The notes under the pieces: model-generated
Told to the model about the DNA's origin: nothing
The model's database searches: none
The model's input: the letters and a program-made list of their open reading frames with translations, nothing else
From: Trichodelitschia bisporula
Taxonomy: Eukaryota; Ascomycota; Dothideomycetes; Phaeotrichales; Phaeotrichaceae
Reading direction: 5' to 3'
DNA: 64,000 bases
Assembly (NCBI GenBank): GCA_010356995.1
Contig: ML996708.1
Location: forward strand, 248,001 to 312,000
Translations under genes and position numbers: made by a program
Shown: piece after piece, positions 10,703-23,186 of the stretch
Layout of the letters: every line of letters starts with the position of its first letter
Position numbering within the stretch: position 1 is the first letter of the stretch

Positions 10703-13700
10703 ATGGCTTCACCTGCTGTATGAAACTCCCTAAAGCTTTTCGTCTCAAGCTAACCGCCGTAGCAGACCTGCAGGAGGTACGCGGTATGGGCCGGTCGCAA
10801 GCTTGGAGGAGCACGCACTGTGCAAAGAGCTCTCGCACCGCCATTCTTCGCGATTCGTCGTCTCTCCGAGAAAACAATAGACAGCCCTCATGTTGAAGGC
10901 CTGAGGCGCCCACCGCCACCACCGTCCACAGCTGAGGTCAACCTGCCGCTGCGCAATCGCGGACACTATTCACGAACCCCAAACTACCCCGCAAGGGAGA
11001 GCTACCCCGCCCTACCGAGCGAATTATTCCAGAAGCCACTGGACGTTGAAAATGCCCAGAAGATTGCCGAATGGTTTAGTCGCGAAATCGCCCTCTTGCC
11101 GACAGAAGAGCAGGTCCATCGGCCGCATGGCCCCCTCTGGCGCCACAAGCTCGTCGCGCAATGGGGAGACACAGAGTTCCGAGCAATTGGGGAGGATGCG
11201 TCAAAAGAGCATGCACAAGCAGCAGCCTTGATGCATCTTATCCTCCAGTTACACTCTCACAATCTTCTCTCACGCCTGAGGCTTTCCGACAGCCGCGTCC
11301 ATGCAGGCCCCGAACTCTTGGGCCAACTTACGTTACAGGAAAGATTTTCAAAACTACACGTGTACAATTACGCCGCGAGGTTCGGACTGCTTCCACAGGT
11401 CTCCTACTACCGGGCTAGAAATAGCGGAGTCGGGTTTACGTGGACGATTGCGCTCCCAGAGCACGATATACTCGCGACAGCGTCTGCCCGCGAGATGAAT
11501 GATGCAGAATTGCTGGCATGTATAAAGTTTAAGCGCGAGGCCGAAGCGAGATGGCAGCGGCTCGGGCTTCCGGCACTTCAACTTAGTGATGGGATCTCCG
11601 TTGGCTTGCACAATGCCGCCAAACTTATCGGCTATTGGGAATCCCTGCAGGGCGGCGTTACCATCAAGTTTAAAGCCACGCGCCTCTACGCGAAGTTCGA
11701 GAGCAAGTTGCCCCGTTGGAGGGTGTCTCCTATATGGCGGAAAGAACGGCTCTCAATCCCGCTCGACTGCGACGTCGGTTCTGCAACGCTTGGGCAGGCG
11801 AAGTGTATCGCCGAGATCATCACTGCAGTCGCCCTGACGCAGATGAATCCTGACCTGCTTGAGCGCTTCGAAGCAGCCTTGCAAGTCAACGGCGGCAATC
11901 TTCCAATCCGTGCCCCCCCTATTAAACTCGTCATTCCTGATGGAGGCGTTTCCCTCCAGAATGCCGTGGAGATGCTTGAAGCCTCACACTTGCTGCACAT
12001 GGACGTCACAGAGTTGGGCGGGTACGACGAACCGCGCGTGGACGTGCCACTACACGAAAACAGTATCCTCTTTGCCATCAATATGCGAGAATTCATGCAT
12101 ACCACGCAGCGGAGCGCGCAGAGCCGGAGCGAGGAACTCCTCCTGCGGCATATACCAGCGCAGAACTCCGGCCGTCGGAGAACACTCCCGGTGAACAGAT
12201 TCCAGGATGAAATTCTGGCACTGGTTGAAGAGAATCCTATCTCCATAATTACCGGCTCCACGGGCAGCGGCAAGAGCACGCAGATCCCCCAAATCATCCT
12301 AGAAGATGCCATTCGCCGTGGACGCGGAGCCTCGTGCAACATCATTTGCACCCAGCCGCGGCGGATCGCAGCGGCCAGCCTGGCACAGCACGTGGCCGAC
12401 GAGCGAGGCGAGGCGTTGGGCGAGGTTGTCGGATATCACGTTGGCGGCGAGAGCGCGGAATGCCATTATGGCGGCAGTATCACTTATTGCACCGCCGAGA
12501 TTCTTGTTCTCCAGCTCGAACTTGGTCTGGAGCAGGTTCTCAATGGCGTGTCCCATATCATCGTTGACGAGGTCCATGAGCGGGACCAGCCCACAGAGCG
12601 GCTACTTGCTACCCTTCGGATGGCCTTTGCATACCATATGAGCCAGGGAAAGCCGGTGCCCAGGCTCATTCTCATGACGGCTACCCTGGACATCGATCTT
12701 TTTGAGCGGTACTATCAGCAACGCCTCCCCGACGGCAGCCTTGCTAATCCCGCTACGCTACAAGTACCCGGCGGTACGTTTGAAATCAAGAACAAGTACC
12801 TGAGTGACCTGATTACGGAATTTGACCAACAGCTTCCTCGCTTACAGGTCGCGGAGATCCTCGGCTCTGGGCAAACCTTGCAGCTGATCAACACCGAGGC
12901 AGCGCATGTCCCCGGTGCACTAATCCCCAAGCACCAACCGCTGATCGACTGGCAAATTCCGGGTGAAGCCAACTCCATCAAAAACCACTGGGTCATGTCC
13001 GCACCCCTGATTGCTGCTACCATTGCGCACCTCATGGCCAACACCGAGTCTGGCGCTGTCCTAGTGTTTGTGCCCGGCTGGCGGGAGATCAAAGACGTTG
13101 AGGACGAGTTGCGCACCAGGCGCTGGTCGTCGATCGATTTCAATGACCCTGAAAGGTTCAAAATCGTGCTACTGCACTCACTGTTTCCCTCAGGGCTAAC
13201 AGAAGCCACTGATCCAGTTCCGGAAGGCTGCCGTCGCATCCTGATTGCTACTGACATCGCCGAGACCTCTCTCACGTTTCCCGACATCAAATACGTCATC
13301 GACAGCGGGAAGCGACGAAGCCCAGAATATGATGCGCTTAGCTCCGTCAATAAGCTGTACCGAACGTGGGTGAGCAAGGCCAGCGCCACGCAGCGCGCGG
13401 GTAGAGCTGGCCGTGTGAAATCTGGAGAATACTACGCTCTGTTCTCAGAGCAACGCCATCGATCCATGGCCCCGTTTCGTCCTCCTGAAGCAATGACTCC
13501 GGAAGCCATTCAGAGGGTGATTCTACGCGTACGCCTACATTTTCCCACCATCCCCGTCGAGAAATACTTTTCAAACTGGCTCGAGCCCCCACCCCAGCTG
13601 CAGCTCGACACAGCCCTCCGGCGGCTCCAGGATGAGGACGTTCTGACGGAGCATGGTGAGGTCACGCCCTTTGGCCGTCTTGTTGCACGGCTGGGAACAT

Positions 13701-14704
13701 CGCCCTCTATGGCGCGCATGATTCTCCTTGGCGTCGTCTTCCAGTGTCTGGATCCCATTCTTGTGATTGCTGCAATGGCCCTCCACAACGTTCCCCTTTT
13801 CACTCACCCCGATTCGGCCGTCGCTGCCATGCAGCATCGCAACCTCCGCCTCACGTTATCCGAAGGTGCACGCAGCGACCACATCGCCCTGCTAAACGCC
13901 TATCGCACTATGACGCGCAGAGAGCGAACTCACGGCACCGACGCCGCATGCGACTGGGCCGCCGCCAACGACGTCAGTCTCATCCATTATAAGAGTGTCA
14001 GTGTAGGAGCCAGACGTCTAAGCAAGGTGCTTGCTCAGTACGGGCTCATTCCTGACCACCGTATGGACATGGCCAACTTGCGCTCAGAGAACACCGCTTT
14101 GTTGACTGCGCTTATCTGCGCGGGCTTAGCCCCGAATATCGCGGCGCATGCCTCGTCCTACCGTTTCCTCACCAAGGGTGGCCTCCATGCGGAAGTGCCA
14201 CATGAGAGTTTGCTGAGACCGCAAGAATGGCGCGCTGGGACATGGATGCCGAACCCACTCAAAGGTACTCTTTGTGTGTACTCAGGAATCCATCAAGCGA
14301 CGGATCCTCTAGAGGGAAATGATTTTACTCTGCTCAGGGATGTGACTCCGGTCAGCGAGCTGGCTGTTGCGCTGTTTGGTGGTCCGCTGAATGTTGCTGA
14401 CGGAGACCTGCTTGTTGACGGATGGCTCCCGCTCCGCACCTCAGGAAGCGATGAGGCTGTACACCAAATCGCCAAATTTAGGGAGCTGTGGGATTCTGCG
14501 CTGGCTACGACTTTCAAAGGACTAGCGGTCGGCATTGGGAGCGATGCGTCCAGGGAAGTAAAAAGGGAGATTGCTGCGCTTGAGGATGTCGTGCAGGCTG
14601 TCGTGAGTTTGCTGGACCAGGACGAGCGAGCGAGGTTGGAAAGGGCAGCGGCTCTGCTCCCGCGCCGGGAGCTGGAGTCGAGCAACGTAGAAGATACGTC
14701 GTAG
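10703..14704 (+). CDS. DEAH-box RNA helicase, probably mitochondrial
   Basis: The long frame (10766-14704) has no ATG near its start; its first internal Met lies well inside the conserved region. A five-codon first exon solves this: ATG GCT TCA CCT GCT at 10703-10717, then a 48-nt phase-0 intron (GTATGA...GCTAAC...GTAGCAG), giving 1,317 aa. The resulting N-terminus (MASPATCRRYAVWAGRK, then VQRALAPPFFAIRRLS) is rich in Arg and lacks acidic residues, like a mitochondrial presequence. A dsRNA-binding-like segment (residues about 130-165) precedes the helicase core. The core has P-loop GSTGSGKST at about 502-510, DEVH at 606-609, TAT at about 643 and QRAGRAGR at about 881-888. Helicase-associated domains follow. 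DEAH helicases of the RHA/DHX30 type remodel RNA or RNA-protein complexes; mitochondrial ribosome assembly or RNA decay is an inference. The family call is secure; the localisation and exon 1 are predictions. Confidence 0.9.
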
Positions 14705-15048
14705 ATAGGATACGGAAACTGTGTTGGTTAGCATTGTACATAGCTTGAGCTTCTACTATAAGACTGGCCTGAAATTCAGATACCCTCCCCTCGCATACGC
14801 TGGCCCCTGAGGCCTGAGGTTCCCGATGGTGGTAGCCACTCGAAATAAAATATTTGCCGCCCTATCCGGGTAGCTTTGCTGCTTGAGACAGCCACAACAT
14901 TTTCGGGTGGCACTTGGACCCATGCTGTTCCTCAGCCAATACGCCAAGAGCATTGTTTGTTTGTGCGGTCGAATACGGGGTACGGCACACCTTAAACCCT
15001 TCCAACATCCGCGTAACAAACATCTTCGCTCCTCTACTGCTATCAGCC

Positions 15049-17187
15049 ATGGATTCTCCTAGCAAAACATCGACTTCGCTCTTCGAAGTTTACCTGCGCC
15101 TCCGCCCATCAGTCAGTTCTGTTGCGGATCGGTTTTTGGATGTCGAAGCAGAAGAGGACTTCCCACGCCACATCACCATCAAGCCGCCGTTGACCGACCA
15201 CCGGAAGCGCGCTGTTGAGCGGTTCGCGTTCACAAGAGTTTTTGAAGAGGATGCTGCGCAGCTGGACCTTTTTGAAGGCGTGGGAGCACTGCCTCTGATC
15301 CAGGGAGTAGTCGGTGCCGATGGTCGAGAGGGGCGTGATGGATTGTTGGCGACTTTGGGTGTTACTGGTTCTGGAAAGGTACTTATTGTCAATATCAAGC
15401 GGAATTAACTAACACCGGCAGAGTCACACCATTCTTGGATCGAAATCGCAGCGTGGCCTTACGCAGATGATGTTGGACGTGCTTTTCCAGAGCATTGCCG
15501 ACAATATCGTGTCGTACAGCTCTGCTGCTTTTGCCTATGACTCCCTGGCTCGCTCAGACGTGTCAGAGGCCCATATGCTTCCTGCGTCCACGTTCTTAGA
15601 TCAGCTCTATGGCGACAGCCACTCTATGAGGGGAAGCTGTTCTCGAGCCCAGACGCCGATGCCGGTATGCACCACGCTCCTAACCTTTAAACCGACTCAA
15701 TCTAAAAGGGGTCGCAGGAAACTTCATTCATGAGCGTAGCGACTTCAAAGCAGAAGATTCCGCGTCCATCCTGCCTTCCCCAAGCGCCTGATATGACGGG
15801 CTTCGAAGTCCCCATTGATAGTCGTTCTGAATACGCGGTCGTCATATCCATGTACGAGGTCTACAATGACCGAATTTATGACCTTCTTGCTGGGACTACT
15901 CCGAGCATGAAGCACAACGCCCAGAGGAGAAGGCCACTGCTGTTCAAGAGCACCGAGCTGAGCCCGGACCGCAAAGTGGTCGCTGGCTTGAAAAAGATTG
16001 TATGCTTTAGTCTTGAAGAAGCCGTGATGGTTCTCGAAACCGGCCTTACAGAGCGGCGCGTTGCCGGTACAGGAAGCAATGCCGTGAGTTCAAGGAGTCA
16101 CGGCTTCTTCTGCCTTGAAATCAAAAAGCGGGACCGAGTGACCAAGGACTCGTGGAAGAGCGGAGCACTCACAGTGGTGGACCTCGCAGGTATATATCTG
16201 TACTTCTTGCTTGCCCCCTTGCTGACTGTCAAAGGCTCTGAACGCGCAAGACAGGCAAAAACTGCCGGAGCAACACTTGCCGAGGCTGGCAAGATCAACG
16301 AGAGTCTGATGTATCTTGGCCAGTGCATGCAAATGCAAAGTGACAATCAGGACAGCAACAAGGTGAGCTATGGCTTAGAATCTGAGCTGCTTGAGACTAA
16401 CTCTCCCAAGTCCAACATTGTCCCGTTTCGTCAGTGCAAGCTCACCGAGCTTCTCTTTTCCAACTCATATCCCTCCTCCTCTGCTGCCTCATTTAACCAC
16501 CATCACGCCCACCGCCAACCCCAAAAAGCCATCATGATTGTGACGGCAGATCCATTGGGCGACTTCAACGCCACATCCCAGATCTTACGTTACTCTGCTC
16601 TGGCGCGCGAAGTGACGGTACCACGCATTCCTTCTACGACGAGCACTATTCTCGCAGGGCCCACCTCGACTCGCGTAGAGTATCCAGATCTCACAGGAAG
16701 CGCTAATGCTGCTGAGCTAGAGGCGGCACAACGCGAGATCCAGCGCCTGACTGAGGAAGTGGATGTGTTGACGCTCATGCTCGCGGAAGAAAAGACACGC
16801 CGGGAAGAGGTTGAAGATAGTTGGCGCGCGAGTGAGGAGCGTCTGGTTTCCATGGAGCAGGATATTCGCGACGAATGCTTCGAGGAGATGGACGCCCGAC
16901 TGGAGGCCGAGAGGCGTCGGTGGAAGTCGGCATGGGACGAGGAGGCTGACAAGAATGACGAGCGCATGGACCGTAAGCTTGAGATCCTGGCCAAGGGCAT
17001 CCGGATCTACGAGGACCCTGACCCAGGTCTAGAGGGGCGAGTCTGTGAGCTAGAGAGTGAGAATGAGGCGCTGCGGCGAAAGATAGACATGTTGGAGCGG
17101 GAAGCACAGCTGAAAAGCCCAAGCAAGAAGCAGCGGATCCTGAAGGCTAAGAAGTGGGAAGCGGAGGCGGGCCTTAAGAGCCCCTGA
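15049..17187 (+). CDS. Kinesin motor protein (kinesin-6-like)
   Basis: Five exons are inferred: 15049-15378, 15422-15664, 15709-16189, 16235-16362 and 16411-17187, giving 652 aa. The motor has FEVYLRLRPS at the start, P-loop GVTGSGKSHT (about 104-113, split by intron 1), switch I SSRSH near 318-322, switch II VDLAGSER near 348-355 (split by intron 3) and FRQCKLTELL. After KAIMIVTADP and LRYSALAREV the C-terminal third is coiled coil (about 425-520 and 575-610), ending in a basic KSPSKKQR tail. About 90 residues between the P-loop and YEVYNDRIYDLL are low-complexity. Such a motor insertion is typical of kinesin-6 (MKLP/KIF20, yeast Klp9), which acts in the spindle midzone. That subfamily call is moderate. 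Introns 3 (45 nt) and 4 (48 nt) are multiples of three without stops, so unspliced RNA would also read through. The GTGAGC donor and CTAAC branch point support intron 4. Confidence 0.92.
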
Positions 17188-18319
17188 TTCACTTTGTCAA
17201 CGGTCAGACTGATGATATCACGAATAATGACCTTGGGGAGTTGGGGGAGTCCTGGATACCTGGATGTAATATTGCGAGAGCGCTTGACGGACTGCTTCGT
17301 TGGTTTGTTGACTTTCCATGGGACTCTAGTTCTAGAGTCCAGACACTTCCTGGCTGATGTTATGAGCGTTTTCCCTCTCGTGAATTTGGCACCGACTCTC
17401 GAGGTGATACAGCTGGCCGTGCTTACAGATAACTGTGTGCGAACATGCCTAAACCCGACATGGTGACTAGAACTAGTTCTACTTGCTCCCAATCCTGCGG
17501 CGGAAGTTGGAGGAGCTGAGGTTAGGTTGATAAGAGCGGGGACCTGCAGTGGCTCCAGCCTTCGAACAACATTGTACCCTACATTAATTGCCAAGTGCAA
17601 CAACCTCTCACGGCCTCTCCACAACGCGGCTGACAGTCTAAAACCTCCCCGCGATGGCCTCGTGCGTTGGTTCTTCCGGAGAATGATGCGGCGTGGCGCA
17701 AATTGCCACCACTTGAGAGGTAACGTCAGATTATAGCGTCCCCGCACTGTTAAAATTACAATCAGTCTGTCCCGCAAACCCGCACCTGGTTGGTGTCAGC
17801 TTTCTTCCTTCCTTCGCTCAGCGATGGAGCCATGGCCGATCATAAGTAGGCGCTCCAAGTCCTAGTGGCCCGAGATGAAGCGGAGACAGAGGGGTACCAT
17901 CCGACGATGGTGGTGTAACCCTACTGTACTATGCGGTTCCTTTCCCTTGCATCCCCATCAACCACCCCCACCCCCTTCATCATCCTAAAGGTGATCCCAT
18001 GCCAGTCTCCACTTCGGCTTATCCTTAACCAGACCCAGTGGTTTAGAATGCCCCCGGCCCCAGCTGCAGGACTTCTTCAACGAACAGCCAGCGTTACAGC
18101 GTAATGTGACTACCGATTCCTCACTACACCACACGCCTTACCCACACACTGCTGTCTATTATCGAATGGGGCTAGGTTCCGTTGTAGTTTGCTCCCCTCC
18201 CCCCCCTCCAAATCTCACGCGCCAGACGCGTGACTAGCGAGACGCCCATACGAGGAGCCCGTCTCCACAAGCATTCGTTATTGGCCATTGCCGGTTAATT
18301 CTTCGGATATCGTGCCAGA
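17188..18319. other. Intergenic region, kinesin to GH3-GNAT
   Basis: No recognisable gene or RNA is seen. A 256-codon antisense frame overlapping the kinesin 3' end has no domain and biased composition. The final 150 bp before 18320 is C-rich and probably promoter or leader of the downstream gene. Confidence 0.5.
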
Positions 18320-21300
18320 ATGGTCGCTGCGGCTGCGGCATCGGGGGAGAAGATGAAGTTAGGCGGGGAATGGGACGATCTCGACAGGTGAGTGGCTTGG
18401 TGTATTGCTTGATCTTCTGCGCATTAGGAAGCTGAACAGTGCCCATGACAGGACGCTGGTGCGCATCCCCCACTGCTTCATGCATTGATGTACCCCCACG
18501 ATGGGCGTGTTCGCTGACATCGGTCCTTGAACCAGGGCCAGCTGTTTATGATGGGGTTCGATGGGACCACGGTGACCCCGCAGATCAGACAGCTTATCCA
18601 GGAGCACCATATAGGCTCCATATTACTGACCGCGAAAAATCTAAAATGTGGGGCAAGAACCATGTCGACGCATCTGGCGTCATTTCTTGAAACCAGATCT
18701 TAGTGCTGATGAATATATTGTACCTGCAGCCGCTGAAGACACTACCCAGCTCGTCTACGAACTCCAGAAAACAGCACACGAAGCCGGCCATCCAGTACCA
18801 CTGACCATCGCCCTCGACCAAGAAAATGGCGGAGTCAACAGCCTCTTCGACGAGATATACATCCGCCAGTACCCCAGCGCCATGGGGATTACGGCTACCG
18901 GGTCCAAAGACCTTGCATTCGAGGTGGCCAAGGCGACCGCCGAAGAAATCGGAGCTTGCGGCATCAACCTCATTATGGGACCGTGTCTGGATGTGCTAAC
19001 AAACGCGAGAAACCAGCCGCTCGGCGTGCGGGCTATGGGAGACGACCCGCAGGAGGTGTCCGACTACGGGCTCGCCTTCATGGACGGCTACAAGGCTGGC
19101 GGCCTCGCGACGCTCGGCAAGCATTTCCCATCATATGGCAATCTGGAGTTTCTAGGTTCAGCACTCGACGTGCCCATCATAACTGAGTCCCTGGAACAAC
19201 TCAGCCTCAGCGCTCTGATACCTTTCCGAAACGCAATCCACCAGGGCCTGGATTCGATGATGGTGGGTGGCTGCGCCATGTCTTCCGAAGGCCTCGACAT
19301 CATGCACGCTTGTCTGTCGAATCAAGTGGTGGACGGGTTGCTGCGGTCCGACCTGAAGTTTGACGGAGTCGTCATCTCGGAATGCCTTGAGATGGAAGCG
19401 CTCAGCCACAACATCGGAGTGGGAGGCGGCACCGTCATGGCTGTAAATGCTGGGTGCGACATGGTCCTCCTGTGTCGGTCATTTTCGGTCCAGCAGGACG
19501 CCATTGCCGGCCTCAAATCGGGAATCAAGAGCTCCATGATCACTGTTTCTAGAATACGAGACTCTCTACGAAGAGTCCTTACAATGAAGGCGAAGTCTAC
19601 ATCGTGGGAAAAAGCACTCAACCCACCCGGCATCAGCTTGCTTTCATCTCTTCAGCCGTCGCACACGGAGCTCTCGAAGCGGGCTTATAACAGCTCCATT
19701 ACTGTCGTGCGGGACAAGAGCCACCTACTGCCGCTCTCCAACACCATCGGACCGGACGAGGAGTTACTACTCCTTACCCCCCTCGTAAAGCCCCTCGCAG
19801 CATCGGCAGCAGCAAAGGCCGTCATCGAATCCATGGCCGCCGGATCACCGGAACCCGCGACGTGGGAGCGCAGCGCCTCGGTCATGAGTGGCGAGCGTGT
19901 CTTCCGCGAGCTGGGACAGTCGCTCACTAGGCAGCGTAACGGACGCGTCCTGCATACGTCGTACACAGCCAACGGTGTCCGGCCGCTTCACGAAAATCTC
20001 ATCAACCGGGCGAGCGCCGTCATTGTTCTTACAGCCGACGCTAACCGCAACATGTACCAGCAAGGATTTACGAAGCATGTGGCCATGATTTGCAATATGA
20101 ACTTTACGGCTGGGGGAGAGAAGAAACAAAAGCCCTTTATCGTTGTAGCCGTCAGCTCTCCCTACGACTTTGCACTCGATCCCACAGTCGGCACGTACAT
20201 CTGCACCTACGACTTCACCGAGACGGCACTCACCTCCCTAGTCAAGGTGCTCTATGGCGAGATCAATCCGACGGGAACGTTGCCAGGAACCATCAGCCAA
20301 GGCCAAAAGCTTCATCAACGCGGCCAGCACTGGCTCGTCGAAACATACAATGAAGAGCGCGATGCCCACGCGCTCGACAACCTCATCCGTGCCGTCGTGT
20401 CCGATACGCCACCCAACTACCGCTGCGAGCTCTCAGGAGCATCATCAAATACGCTCACACTCCACCATTCCGATGTGCTCGAAGCTCACTTTGTAGTCCG
20501 TAACAGCAGCACACATGCCCTATACGGCTTCTGCTCCACCTACTTCTTCAAAACAACGGGCACCGGCGTTATCGGAGCCCTCTTCGTCGACCCGACGCGC
20601 CGCAAACTCTCCATTGGCCGATCGTTACACAACCGCGCCATAAGAACGCTCCTGCAACGCGAGGGTGCCAAGCGTTTCCAGCTCGGTTCGCGCCTTCCCA
20701 GCATCTTTCTCGGCATCCCAACGGGACACGAACGCAGACGCCTGCGCAGCTGGTTCGCCAACATGGGCTGGAACACGGCGCTTTCACGGCCCGTGTGCAG
20801 CATGGTGGCACGCAACTTGAGCTACTGGACGCCGCCAGAGGAAATGTCGAAAGGGGTCAGCAGTGCCACAGGGAGTGCTGGGTTCGAGTTCGACCTCGTC
20901 TACGGGTGGCTGCTTGGGGCTGGAGTGCTCGACCACGTCCGGACGAGCAACCGCCAGGGCCTGGCCGAGGTGTACAAGGTTGCGCTTGACGACATGGCGG
21001 GCTCGGGTGTCATTCGAGCCAAGCGGCAGGAAGATGGTGCGCTCGTTGGAACGGTGGTGGTGTATTACGGCGTGGGCTCTGCGCTGGCCGAGTTTGTACC
21101 GGCAGTGCGCAGTCTCGATGAGGGCAACCAGGGTCCTGTGGGGGGCATCTCATCACCCGTGATTTCACCAGCCGTGGGGGAGTATTCGGCCTTACTACAA
21201 GCACTGATACTGCTGGCTGTGAAACAGATCAAGCAGCGGGGATGCAACGCCTGTGTCCTCGACTACGTACGTTTTAGCCCCTATGCCCCCCCCCACTCTT

Positions 21301-21442
21301 GTGGCGGAGCACTGACTTTCATGCATAGATGGACGGAGACGGCAATTTTGACGGACTGTCCGCCATGGGATTCGACGTCCTGAACACGTTTGAGGAAACA
21401 TCGTCGAATGCGGAGACATGGTCGATGGTGCCTCCGTCTTAG
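18320..21442 (+). CDS. GH3 (NagZ-like) / GNAT acetyltransferase fusion protein
   Basis: Five exons are inferred: 18320-18387, 18452-18458 (only 7 nt), 18536-18647, 18730-21266 and 21329-21442, giving 945 aa. The N-terminal half is a GH3 barrel of the beta-N-acetylglucosaminidase type: GQLFMMGFDGTTVTPQ, IALDQENGG, MGPCLDVLTNARNQPLG and KHFPSYGNLEFLG. The C-terminal half has a GNAT-like segment (GVIGALFVDPTRRKLSIG) and a second related segment ending with exon 5. Fusions like this occur in filamentous fungi; roles in GlcNAc or cell-wall sugar turnover are inferred. Two features are odd. The NagZ His-loop (GHG...DSH) reads SYGNLEFLGS, and the nucleophile motif SDD reads SEC, so ordinary hydrolase chemistry is doubtful. 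The microexon restores the frame between two introns with good donors and branch points (GCTGAAC, GCTGAC). Exon 3 ends at GT-GGGG, a weaker donor, but the join is supported by the NLK-SAEDTTQLVYEL continuity. Confidence 0.88.
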
Positions 21443-23186
21443 TATCCTCGGACCTACCTAAAGCGGTTACAGTGCGATTGACTATGACGCGAGGATTCGA
21501 GGTTCCCTTCCGACTTGGGAAACCAGTTCGTGCTCCGGGCGTCTCCGCGCTGCAGATGTCACGCAGCCCGATATGAGCTACGCCCCTTGATTTGGAGGCT
21601 GAAATTTAAGACAATTTCCAGAACAAAAAAAGGATAGAGAAGTGTGGGGGCCTGGCTTCTGGAAAGGTTCGATACGAGGTGGGGCGCGTGCGGCTGAAGG
21701 GAGATGTCGGGCCAAAGAGAAAGGATCATTGGACGCGGAGTTGAGGCGTTTTGCATGCAGCCCTGCGCGATCAAGACTGCATCCCGAATCTGGTGGCGGG
21801 TGGCGGCTTTTGCTTCTTCGTTGGTTACTCGTCATGACGGGCGTCGGGTCGGATAACTATTCTTTTCGGATCAGGTTGCCAATCTGCTGTGGTTTTTGAC
21901 AGCTCGCACATAATCTCGTGTGCATGTGAGGAAGACGTTCACACTAGGACTACAGTAGTTGTGGCTACAGTTAGTCCACCCCATTCGTTGGCATCCTTCT
22001 CACTCGTTGATTGGACTCGACCGCAGTGTCGACTGGGTAGAACTTCAACCCCGCACTCGCGGACTATTTTGCCGGCGAAGTCAAAACTTGAGCCTTGAAC
22101 GTTCGGAGAATCTCCAGGGGATGGCAGGGGGGGGTGCGGACGATGTGCGGGTGCGCGCGGGGCGGAACGGTCAATTAGGTGATGCAGGACATGGGGAGGG
22201 GGGAGAGAGGCTTTTTCTTGGCCTTGGGGGCCTGGTGCTCCCAGCCGCATTGATACCCCCGCAGACCAAGCTTCAACGGCCTTGCCGAGTGCGATGCTTG
22301 CGCGCGCTACGAAAGTACGGTACCGTATGGCAGACCTGGGCGATATGATGTTCCGCACTGTTCTCAGAGAGCCGGAGCGGCGGGGGCGAGGATGACGGCG
22401 AAGGGTTGAGGTGGAGGCGGAGGCTGATGATGTTGTAAGCCATCGCCTCATGGTTGGCGTTTATATTCGGCGGACTCCGATGTCATCAGTAAGATGTGAT
22501 AAATCAGTATGGGATAGTAAAAATGCTGTCACCGTCCTTTTTTGCCTCAACGGAGGTGTGAAGAGAATGCGAAAGGTGGCGCTTGTGGCTTCGTGGCTAA
22601 GCCGAAGATGTTTAGATCTCCGGACGCCACCGATGCGGGAAGGGAACGGCGAGCAGGGGCCTTGAAGAGGTTGTAGCTCTGGGGCGGCTCCGGGTTGGCT
22701 CCCTTCCTTCCTTCCTTCCTTCCTCACTTCAAGCAAGGACTGGGTTACGACTTCCACTCCTTCACGGGTTGCTTGCCGGTCTTGTGTTCTCTTCTGCGCC
22801 CATCTGCGCCTTCCACACCCTTAGAAGCTTTCCAGAAGACGCGTGGAAAGAAGCGGGCGAACGGGCCTGAACAACCACATGTCACCCCACCCCCACCTGC
22901 CACCAGGGGTAATTTATCCCCACATAACCCCCTCCCTCCCTCCTTCGCTCTCCCGTCTCTCCGTCCTGGCTGTGGGGATGGCTAAGATGAGGGGAAAGAG
23001 CACTAGAGAGAGCCGGGATGGGGAGAAGCAATGGGGAAGAGCGATCAAGAAAAGGCATACAAGTAGAGAACGGGAATTTGGAAGGGACGACTCGACGAGG
23101 GTTCGATCCCGAAGTATTCCCTGCCTGTTGCCATTTGGGGCAACAACCCCCCGCTGACGCTTACACCCGGCTGTGCCTGTCAGTTG

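Noticed and set aside
17007-17777. 256-codon minus-strand frame
   Set aside because: Partly antisense to the kinesin 3' end; no recognisable domain, Arg/Ser-rich shadow composition.
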